Source of the DNA: Pyrus communis
Taxonomy: Eukaryota; Streptophyta; Magnoliopsida; Rosales; Rosaceae
Direction: 5' to 3'
DNA length: 64,000 nt
NCBI RefSeq assembly: GCF_963583255.1
Contig: NC_084817.1
Span: 19,821,989 to 19,885,988, forward strand
Below, in pieces: positions 55,801-64,000 of this stretch. Positions within the stretch are counted from its first letter, which is position 1; each line of letters starts with the position of its first letter. Both the position numbers and the translations under genes were made by a program. Under the pieces are notes generated by a model, which did no database searches, was not told the origin of the DNA, and saw only the letters and a program-made list of their open reading frames with translations.

Positions 55801-57684
55801 CTCAATTCTGCTAGGAACGGCCTCCTCTAGCACCACATGAGCTAGATACCCCTGACAACCTTTAGACAACAACTTCTTTGCTCGCAAAGCTGAAATAACA
55901 CCATGTCTTACTCCACTCTGCTCACCCACAAAAGTAACCTCAGGTAATCCAGGACGGTGAAACGTAACTACTTTCCCGTAACAATCAATGTTGGCACGAT
56001 AGAAGTGCAACCAATCGTTGCCCAAAATCACATCAAAATCGACAATATCTAACGGGATAAGATCAGCGGGCATAACAACACCCTCTACTATCACTGGACA
56101 TCCTGGGTACATACAATCTACAACACATCTCTCTCCTCTAGGCATAGCGAACTCTAAATCGTACCCTAGAGGTGTGGGGCGAGGTTGCGTTACTTGAGCA
56201 AATGTATGAGAAATAACGGAATGTGTAGCTCCACAATCAATTAAGACTCTAGCAAAATAACCAATAATGTTTAACGTACCCATTATCAAGTCCGGGTTGT
56301 TCTGAGCATCCTGCAGGCAAATATTGTGAATACGCCCCTGGCCCTGCTGTCGTCCGCCACGACCTCTGCTCGCTTGAACACCGTGACCTTGAGCTCCACG
56401 CCCCTGACTGGGCTGACCCATCTGTCTCGAAGACCCTGCACTACTAGTAGCATTCTCACCCTGCTGATACTGTCCTCCTTGGTACCATTGAGAACCACCC
56501 GTTGGAGCTGGAGGATACGGCATGTAGTTACTGGGATACGGGGGATAACCACCTTGTGAATACGGGTCCTGGGGGTACTGATACGGTCCCGGAGCATAGG
56601 GAACAACATCACCTTGATAGTGATAGGCACCACCTCTACCTGCTTGACCATAATTACTCGGACCTTGGATTTGCCGAATCGGTGCAGGTGGCGGCATAAA
56701 GGTCTGCTGCGGCTTCTGCTGCTGACTCTGGGGACAATTCACCGCTCTATGTCCCACCTGTCCACACGTGAAACAACTACCACTAATCTGCCTGCACTCG
56801 CCGAAGTGTCGGTTATTACACCTACGGCAAAATGGAATTCGGTTTCGGCCACCATCACCTTGTCTCTGGCCTCGAGCACCTCCATAAAACCTACCTCCAC
56901 GTCCTTGTCCAGAGGCACTGAAACCACCACTAGACGAACTCGAACTGGCACCACCCCTTTTGAAGTTTTGAGTTTGGCGAGGTCCAAGCGACACTTGACT
57001 TTTCCCTTTGTCATCTTTCTTTTCATCACTGTCACTCGACATATTCTCTGAGTCCTCTACCCTCAACAGTATCTCATAGAACTCCTGGTAAGACTCACAG
57101 TGAGTCGTAGTCGCCATAGAACGCCATCTCTTCTTAGTGCCCAAGCGAAAACGACGAAGCATCTCCGCCGGATTACCAGCGACATCAGGATAGTAACGAG
57201 ACAAATCAGTGAACTTACGATAATACTCGTTAGCCGTCATCTTTCGCTGTTTCAATTCAGTGAATTCCTGTTTCTTACGGTCGATATACTCAGGGGGTAC
57301 AAATCTCCTTTGAAACACGTCCTTGAAAACATTCCAATCGGTCCTCTGAGCTGGAGTCAACCTACGAAGTTCTTGCTCCCACCAAGCTGCAGACTCCATC
57401 TCCAGAAACCAAGAGGTTGTCTCAACCCACCTTTCCATCGGAAGGTTCCCTTGGTTATGTAACACCCGGAAAGTCTTCTCTAGGTGTTCCAACCAACGTT
57501 CTGCGCCTTCGTGACCCTCGTTACCTTTAAACTTATCCAACTTCAGGTTATACATAGTCTCCAGAGGGGTCCTCTGGGGAGGGCGCATCACTGTTTGAAG
57601 GGATGTGGCAATCACTTCCCCCAACTGAGTAAGAGCAGGAAAACTAGACTCATCTGAGCGACGTGGTTCCCGACGAGGCGGCAT
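52888..57684 (-). CDS. Ty3/gypsy gag-pol polyprotein (1,598 aa, intact)
   Basis: Translation starts at the ATG at 57684 ([15 protein letters not shown]); the open frame continues 7 codons upstream only through a TTG. Gag capsid region about 40-210. Zinc knuckle [14 protein letters not shown] at 304-317, with a shorter Cys/His cluster [12 protein letters not shown] just before it at 286-297. Protease site [12 protein letters not shown] (Asp 483). Reverse transcriptase about 670-840 with FIDD at 817-820. RNase H about 950-1080 (VYSDAS, TDHKSL, ADALSR). Integrase zinc region about 1185-1225 and core with D1252, D1313 and E1349, a correct D-D-35-E spacing. A chromodomain-like tail (about 1540-1590) ends the protein. 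No stop or frameshift is present, so all enzymes look intact. The protease has DCGA where DSGA is commoner in plant gypsy elements. Confidence 0.96.
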   Translation of the reverse strand: MPPRREPRRSDESSFPALTQLGEVIATSLQTVMRPPQRTPLETMYNLKLDKFKGNEGHEGAERWLEHLEKTFRVLHNQGNLPMERWVETTSWFLEMESAAWWEQELRRLTPAQRTDWNVFKDVFQRRFVPPEYIDRKKQEFTELKQRKMTANEYYRKFTDLSRYYPDVAGNPAEMLRRFRLGTKKRWRSMATTTHCESYQEFYEILLRVEDSENMSSDSDEKKDDKGKSQVSLGPRQTQNFKRGGASSSSSSGGFSASGQGRGGRFYGGARGQRQGDGGRNRIPFCRRCNNRHFGECRQISGSCFTCGQVGHRAVNCPQSQQQKPQQTFMPPPAPIRQIQGPSNYGQAGRGGAYHYQGDVVPYAPGPYQYPQDPYSQGGYPPYPSNYMPYPPAPTGGSQWYQGGQYQQGENATSSAGSSRQMGQPSQGRGAQGHGVQASRGRGGRQQGQGRIHNICLQDAQNNPDLIMGTLNIIGYFARVLIDCGATHSVISHTFAQVTQPRPTPLGYDLEFAMPRGERCVVDCMYPGCPVIVEGVVMPADLIPLDIVDFDVILGNDWLHFYRANIDCYGKVVTFHRPGLPEVTFVGEQSGVRHGVISALRAKKLLSKGCQGYLAHVVLEEAVPSRIEDVRVVRHFPDVFPEDLPGLPPDRDVDFTIELLPGTNPISLTPYRMAPAELRELKVQLQELVDKGFIQPSTSPWGAPVLFVKKKDGTLRLCIDYRQLNRVTIKNRYPLPRIDDLFDQLRGACVFSKIDLRSGYYQLKICRDDVPKTAFRTRYGHYEFLVMPFGLTNAPAAFMDLMNRVFQPYLDRFVIVFIDDILVYSKSKAEHVRHLTLVLKRLREHQLYAKFSKCQFWLDQVAFLGHIISAQGILVDPQKVAAVESWEQPRTVTEVRSFIGLAGYYRRFVKDFSLIALPLTRLTRKDVKFEWNDKCEQSFQQLKHCLTNAPVLTLPDDSGDFEVYSDASLNGLGCVLMQHGRVIAYASRQLKTHEMNYPTHDLELAAIIFALKLWRHYLYGEKCRIFTDHKSLQYLFTQKELNLRQRRWLELLSDYDCTIDYHPGRANVVADALSRKSHGRINALYASRIPLLVDLRATGVRLEAEDREVALLANFQVRPILVDRVLEAQVTDEQIQELIRARDQGRRRDLRVRDSDGMLMLEGRMFVPSNVELKKEILDEAHISAYAMHPGATKMYHTIRPFYYWPGIKREIAEYVSSCAVCQQVKAERKKPFGLLQPLPVPEWKWENITMDFVYKLPRTHNGFDGIWVIVDRLTKSAHFIPVRERYSLNRLAELFISKVVKYHGVPVSIVSDRDPRFTSKFWVAFQEALGTRLLYSTAYHPQTDGQSERTIQTLEDMLRASVLQFSDAWHQRLDLMEFAYNNSFHSSIGMAPFEALYGRSCRTPLCWSEVGERVLIGPEIVEETTQNVQVIRSNLKAAQDRQKSLADRHATDRTYEVGDWVFLKLSPWRGVVRFGKKGKLSPRYIGPYVVTERVGEVAYRLELPPELAKVHNVFHVSMLRHYVADPLHVIPPQPLEINPDLTYDEEPLTILDWKEKVLRNKTVNLVKVLWRNHSVEETTWETENRMRDLYPRLFFDR

Positions 57685-57746
57685 GATTCTGACAGAAGAC
57701 ACCAACTATTAGAATACTCACAAAGACACAGGACTGCCAAACCTAG

Positions 57747-57758
57747 GCTCTGATACCA
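57747..57758 (-). other. primer binding site of the gypsy element
   Basis: The minus strand reads TGGTATCAGAGC, the perfect initiator-Met tRNA complement, 3 bp from the 5' LTR end. Confidence 0.9.
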
Positions 57759-57761
57759 AGC

Positions 57762-60054
57762 TGACACACCCCGACCGAGATCAGGGCGTGCTGGCCGTCA
57801 CACGAAGGTGACGTAACCATGTGCGCGTGCGGAAGCTAATGAGAAGGTAAAATAAAAGTACGAATAATTAAAAACCTAATAACATACAAAGTACTAGTGT
57901 ATGTGAGACACAATTCAGAGCAAGTCTACAACAGTCCAAAAGGAAAAGATACGACATAAGTACACCCGAAGGTGACCCTACAATGGTGAATGTCTGTCAG
58001 AAATTGCCGGGACGCCCTCTGGGATAAACCACCGAACCTTCTAGACCACTAGAACCTGGAGGGGCGCAAAACAAAAGCGTGAGTGGGCAAAAACAAAGTT
58101 CTTTGAAAACTCTTTAGCAAAATACATTCTAACCCCTCGCCGTAAAACCTGTATACTTCCCAGAAAATGAACATATATACGTATGTATAGATATGTCAAT
58201 CATGCTCCACATATGCCATTCATGCTCACAATATGCCATTCATGCTTGAGAATATGCCACAACAGAATCTCATAATCAAATATAAATGCTCAAGCGTAAT
58301 TCACATCGAATATATATAATATGGCAGCCGGGAGTCACCTAACGTGACCTGTACGGCTGAATCTAGAGCTCCACTCTCAACTCAATAACTGAATCTGCAC
58401 ACGAGTCGGAACCACCTAACGTGGTCTGTACGACAAGCTGGGTGTATTATATATATGTATGCTCTAGTGCTACGATCACGTGAAGCTGTGCGATAATCGC
58501 GGGTCACCTACAAGTCGGAACCACCTAATGTGGTCTGTACGACAGGCTTGCACCTATCTTGGATCCAAGGCGAGCATGCGGTGCTGGTGAACATACACGT
58601 GAAGGCTGTGCCCTGGCCCTGGGCGGGAGCACTAACACCGGGGGTGCAGATTATGAGCTCTCTAAACCTCTCAAACTACCATTGCATAATAAACAGGAAT
58701 GCATAACCACATGAATACCGCTTACCTGGCACTTACCTGTGCGTCCACAGCACCAAATACACATATATATGTATGCCACTACTAAAACATGCGATGATGC
58801 GTAAACAATATTCAAATGATGCATGGCATAATACATATAACCTTTTCTATTTAATTTCTGGGAATTAATATGTATATAGGTATATACGGAAAACAAAAGC
58901 CCACTCACTGATAATTAGAAGGGTCGTAGCCCCCCTGCCTCGAGTGTGTACGCTCGTCCTCGGAAAACGAATCACCTATACGCGACAAAGTTACGAAAAC
59001 ATTAATTTAAAAGCACCTAAGCAACTTCTCGTAATAACTTCTCATACATTGCTCAATTTGGAAAATTGAATATACCAACGTGACCTACACAACCTCAGGA
59101 TCACGCCCATATTTTTAGAAAAAATTTTGGACCACGCACGCGCCCCCACGCGCCTGTACACGCACGGACCTACGCGCCCCCACGCGCGGCCCACGTGCAC
59201 TGCACACTGACGGCGTCAGTTGACGCCGTCAGGAATATTCCGTTAACTGACGGAATATTCCGTCAAATCTAACCGGATTCTGTCACTGCCGTTAGGAATA
59301 TTCCGTTAGACTTAACGGAATATTCCCCTTTCTTCTCCGGCGAACCTTCGGCGCCGGCGACGGCGCCGGAAAACTGGGTAATTTTCAAACTAAGTTTTCT
59401 CCTTCGTTTTTCAACCATTTTTCACGTTCTTTATACCAAAATGAAGCTTAGGACTAGTAGAATCACGTTAGACTAGTTTTAAGGCCTAAAAATCAAGGAA
59501 TCTCACCTGCAACAACGATCCAAGTTCGGCCAACTTTGCACAGGACGATCCCGACGTCCAAACTTACCCAACGAACCACTCCGAGGCTCCTTGGGACCTC
59601 ACAAACACATCTACAAGCTTAGAAATTCCAAAAACAAGCTAGTTTAGGTTTGCATGAACAGTGTTCAAATCGGACCTCGTGATATCGACGTGAAAATGGT
59701 GTTTTCCTTACCTGAAAATGGCACCACTGGACTCCTCTCAGCTCCACGAACACGATGGTAGTCTTGGTTTTTCGATTGGTGAAGTATTGAGTAAGTTTGT
59801 GTGTATGTCCGTGTGTTGAAGAAGGAAGAAGAAGAGAGGACTCGGGGAGGAAGAGAGAGAGACTGAGACAGAGACTGAGACAGAGAGACAAAGAGTGAGG
59901 GAATGAGGGAGAGAATCCCGGGAGAAAAGAGAGTGTATGAGTGTGTGTGGTCCCACAACCCACACAACACAAAACTACCCGAAAAAAAACGAACTAGGGG
60001 GTAAAACAGTAATTTCACACGTACGTTTCTTTAGTTTCGGGACGGGATGTTACA
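57762..60054 (-). repeat. 5' LTR of the gypsy element
   Basis: 2,293 bp, identical to 50540-52832 except at the two positions noted. It is the LTR whose promoter would drive the element. Its palindrome cluster at 59208-59326 has all four GGAATATTCC sites intact (59232, 59252, 59295, 59317). Confidence 0.95.
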
Positions 60055-60059
60055 TTTTT

Positions 60060-63000
60060 GGATTCCATAACCATTCCAAGTATTCTCTCATCTTCAAATT
60101 ATTTATAAATAAAAAAAAAATAAAAATAAATCTTGTGTGTTTATTTTTCTAACACTGAAAAAAAAAAAAAAAACATAGGACCTCCCACATTTTTTGTTTA
60201 TTGGTAAGCCACAGTTCGCATCCTTACCACTGGGGCACTTACTATGATTGTGAAATCACTAACTTAAGATATATGTTTCTCTTCTTTGATCAGGTAGGAA
60301 AGTGAATTTCAAAATTGGAACTTTTTTGTTGTCATTTATTAGAAAATTTGATTTTATTCATTCATAAAAGATGGTTACAAACTACAAAGCGCTAGATGCA
60401 AACGCGCCCTCGTTAAAAATTTCTCAATAAAAAAAGGGAAGTGTTATTAGTACTTCAAAAATCTCATTCTACACTCCTTACAAGTGTATTTTTCTTTCTA
60501 AAAATAGAAAATTTGGAGTGTAGAATGAGAAATTTGGAGTGTCAATAACAATTTCCTAAAAAAACCCTCAAAGTAAAATTTAAAAAGAAAAAAAAAATCC
60601 TATAAAGAAAAAGAGTATAACAACACCCACATACAACTATAAATCCATAAGCAAAGAATAAAAATGGAAATGCCACCATCCTCGAGAGACAACTTATGTA
60701 AAATAAGTTTATCATCACGTGATGTCTCGATAAAATAACAAAATGTCATGTGTTGAAGAACTTACACTCATCATTATTTTCTTTATTTTATTAAAACAAA
60801 ACACCATAATAAAAAGATATAAACTGTTCCATGTAATTATGTCTCCAAGATACAAATATGAAAAAAGATTAGCCACTCTAACTAGCAAAAAGAAATTCAG
60901 AAATCTTGTAACATGCTCTCCAGATCCTTCACTAGTTCCCATCCATCCCATTGCACTTCCCATTAGCATTCATCGCTGCCACCACATCAACTGCATCAAG
61001 TTCAAGGATTATCTCCTAAAACCCAAATAGCCGCAATCTAAAATTCTTAGGTCTCGTATAAAGAGTTGAATATAATTTAATAATACGAACCCGGTTATTT
61101 AGTGCATTTTTGTACTAAATAGCTAATACATAATGACATAGGGATATGAGAATTTTGAATAATTTGGTATCGATCTTGTCATCAATGAAATCCGAACTTA
61201 AAACTTTATTCTTACAAACGAAGAATAATATTACTATATCACCATAATATTAAATGACAATAAGATTATATTGATCCTCTCATAAGAATATATTCTCGTG
61301 ATTGGTATAATAATATTGTGCTAAACTATAAACCCTAATATACACTTTTGCATATTCTCGCTCTCACACTTATTTTCTCGTTTTGGGGTAACTTCTATCG
61401 CATCCTCTAGCATTAGTACAACAAAAGCACATCAACTCAAAAAAATTGTGATCGTAAAACAGGATTATGTTTTTGCTTTACTTGTTAAATAAAATGCTCG
61501 AGACAACCGGACAAATAATAAATCAAAGTATTGCCTTATTTAATAAAATGCAAATTTTTCATAGGATTCTAATTTGATATGCGACTCGCTTTAAGCAACC
61601 AGACCAGGGCCTGCAGTTAAAAAACATGTAGGAAAAAAGAAGTGGAGCAATCAAAGAGAACTTGTGCCCTAGACTCTAGTGCCGACTGTGGAGAGCCAGG
61701 CATGGCATTTGGTCGTACCAAAAATATAATTATAAACGGTAGACCCATGACTTGATCACTCGAAAGAGATCTAAAGCACGGGTAAGAAGATCCGTATTAC
61801 CTAAGTATATATGTATTAAGCTTATTTAACTGTCAATTATATACAAGCTTTCACGCCCTCTTTGTTTGGAGTGGAGGGAACAAATGGCCACGCCCAGTCA
61901 AGTCCTTCCCTCCCCCTCCAATCTCATCAGGTCGACCCTTTTAGTGGCACTCAAACACTCTCCCATATACAAACTACAACATGAGATGTAAAGCAAACCT
62001 TAATTAAATAATAAATATATAAGGAAAAGCAAGGTTTCTTTTGTCCCATGTTCATCTAAAATAACAAGAATGTCGAGTCTGATAACGTGAATTTGTTATT
62101 AAATTTGGTATTAAAGTGATTGATTAATGATAAGGTTTAAATTTAGTGGGTATTAGTACTTGATATTTATTCTCAACAGAATAGTATGTGAGGGCACATT
62201 AAACATGTCCTAAGCTTTCAAGTCAATAGAACACCTCACTCGGCTATGAGCGGCTAGTTAACAACACAACGGAGAATGTACAAGTATTTTTTTTTAAAGA
62301 AGAAGAAATATTTGCTTTCCTCCGCACGTCCTAAAGCTTTATAATCTTTCAAGAATAAAAATGTTGAATGGTCGAATTAAAATGTAACAATGTGTCAATG
62401 ACAAAGAATAATTGTTGTGGATTGACCACTTGACTAAAGTCTCTTGCAACACAAATTGTTTTCCTTTTCCTTTTCTTTTTCTTTTTATTTCGTTTTTAAA
62501 ATTCAAGCTTATACGGATGATTCTTCAATATTTCAGCTCAGTCATCACTGATAGTGGACCCTCCATATTCTATGGATGTTCATCATGTTTTTCTCCCTTT
62601 TTTCCAAAAACACATCTCTTATCCTGTATATATTATCTTAATCAAGTATATATTCTGTGAACTTTTCTAAAGTTATTCAGCTAAAGAGCTCACGGGTGAA
62701 CACCAAGCAGAATCATGCATCTTTGAATGTTAATTGGTCAAATACACCTTTTTCGTTTTTCTAAAGTATACATGCTAGGATGAAAATTTGAGTTTGATAA
62801 GGTGAGTTCAATTGTTGAGTTTAATATGAGTTTGATTTTTATCGAGTATAACTCTAAGAACTATGAAACGACATCACTACAAAAACAACGTTTTAAGGAT
62901 AAAACTCAGATAGTCTGATTTTTATATACGTAAATCAAACTTGCAAAAACTAATGTAAAATACCTTAACGTCTTGTTTATGTTCGTTTAAGTGCTTGTCG

Positions 63001-64000
63001 TGTTCAAAATTAACACCCAATGAGATGAAAATGAGCAAATTTACGGAGGGATTTGAGTGTAAAGGTCTTGATTAACAGTCTAATAAAAATATTTTTTTTG
63101 TTATAACTAATATGTAAAGGTAGTGTTGTTGTACATGGTTTTATGATTGACATGAATGATTTGTTTCAACAGTTAATCATATGCATATACTTTTAGGTTT
63201 AACTTGCCTTCAAATCATATATAGCACAAATCTCATAGTTATGGTGAAAGCAAGATGAGTGCTGTCAAGCATGATAGATCTTGAACTGTTTTTGGTTCAT
63301 GTATCAATTGTGGAGCAAGTTACTATATCTTTTTTCTATATGCACCGATGGATCATCAAATTTCGGAGTAATTAAGTTCATTGATCACGTGGAATCATAT
63401 TTGACCATGCAATATTGATTTAGTTTGACAGCATAACATCTTAGATTGCTTCATATATATAATTTTACAGTATTATATATTAAGGACATGTATATAAATG
63501 CTTTTAAAATAACCACAAACGCTTCTAATAATGTTTGGCTGAAAAAAATTAAAAGTGCATATGTTTAAAAAAAAAATGCTTTCATAAATCATTTCGAGTG
63601 AATTTTCAAGAAGTACTTGCATTTCTTCAAAAAATTATGTTATTCTAATAGCGGCGCTACTTATATATTGACAACTTGAAAAATAAAACTTTCCTCTGAC
63701 ACGTGGTACGTATACCATCTATATTTCGGGCACAATAAAAAAAATTCTGAGATGGAGAGTTTCTTTTGATGACCATTAATTGGCAGATTAACATAATAAG
63801 CTATATTTGAGTCCGGTGGGGAAGCGTGGGACATAAGACCATGGAGCCATTTGGTTGTGCATTCTCCAACAAACACATCCACGCTTGGAAAGCAAAAACA
63901 ATACTCTCTCCACCAGCCCGCACTCAAAGAATCATATGCTCTTCTTTTTGTTAAAAATAAGAACCCAAAACCCACAACAAAAAAATAAAGGAAGAACAAA
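60060..64000. other. AT-rich intergenic DNA
   Basis: No gene supported. It contains a hairpin MITE (60437-60555), an A run at 60159-60173 and many short compositional open frames, including one touching the right edge (63661-63999) that lacks protein-like character. Confidence 0.55.
60437..60555. repeat. hairpin MITE
   Basis: GGAAGTGTTATTAGTACTTC…TCTCATTCTACACTCC pairs with GGAGTGTAGAATGAGA…GGAGTGTCAATAACAATTTCC. The unit is about 119 bp with a short AT loop. Confidence 0.7.

Larger units (their letters stand above)
50540..60054 (-). mobile_element. young, structurally complete Ty3/gypsy retrotransposon
   Basis: A 9,515-bp element reading right to left. Two LTRs of exactly 2,293 bp (50540-52832, 57762-60054) start TGACACACC and end GATGTTACA on the plus strand. 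Flanks are TTTTT (50535-50539 and 60055-60059), a plausible but low-complexity target duplication. PBS and PPT are intact, and a single uninterrupted gag-pol frame of 1,598 codons fills the interior. I found two differences between the LTRs (51014 T vs 58236 C; 52096 A vs 59318 G), about 0.09 per cent. A C-terminal chromodomain-like end and long LTRs suggest the Tekay/Del clade. It may still be able to transpose. Confidence 0.97.

Noticed and set aside
55342..57462. Plus-strand frames of 60-145 codons opposite gag-pol
   Set aside because: They are antisense shadows of the intact polyprotein.
57685..57705. Seven extra N-terminal codons on the gypsy polyprotein
   Set aside because: The upstream start is a TTG; the first ATG is at 57684 and gives a normal gag N-terminus.
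63661..63999. 112-codon minus-strand frame at the right edge
   Set aside because: No recognisable motif and AT-rich composition like the flanks; could not be tied to an exon.

Overview
This window is nuclear DNA of a dicotyledonous plant. The evidence is introns with GT..AG borders in three host genes, very AT-rich intergenic DNA, plant-type LTR retrotransposons of both superfamilies, tRNA-type SINEs and MITE-like hairpins. Rosaceae (apple/pear type) is my best guess from the style of the repeats; that is inference, not proof. No bacterial features are present.

Host genes, all three on the minus strand: (1) a two-exon gene at 17210-17994 for a 223-residue nuclear protein with a compact Cys4-His-Cys3 PHD-type finger. 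(2) A complete 19-exon gene at 32989-43846 for a 762-residue WD40/TPR protein. It is the orthologue of Arabidopsis ALTERED SEED GERMINATION 2 (ASG2), a DDB1-CUL4 substrate-receptor type protein with a C-terminal CaaX box. (3) A SAC51-type bHLH regulator (coding exon 45949-47010). Its spliced leader carries the deeply conserved 53-codon upstream ORF, here split by an intron (47427-47549 joined to 47248-47286).

Mobile elements fill most of the rest. 1-3334: right end of an old Ty1/copia element (family A, plus strand). 5361-12622: a decayed Ty1/copia element (family B, minus strand) with short LTRs that end TG..CT, flanked by the target duplication CATAC. It is interrupted at 7060-9132 by a solo LTR with the perfect target duplication GAAGG. 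18276-25404: a second, nearly full-length family A copy, inserted 281 bp upstream of the PHD-gene start codon. 27490-28612: opposed gag and RT scraps of another copia element. 50540-60054: a very young Ty3/gypsy element (minus strand) with two 2,293-bp LTRs that differ at only two positions I could find, an uninterrupted gag-pol frame, a perfect PBS and a TTTTT target duplication. Several SINEs (two with convincing target duplications) and hairpin MITEs lie between these.

The most interesting signals are in the young gypsy LTR. There are three copies of a two-storey hairpin whose stems differ between copies by compensating changes while the loop and bulge stay fixed. There is also a cluster of four palindromic GGAATATTCC sites (heat-shock-element-like nGAAnnTTCn dimers). 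Next are the spliced conserved uORF and the non-canonical copia ends. Coordinates of exons were derived by hand from splice borders and reading-frame continuity; repeat borders come from visible direct and inverted repeats.
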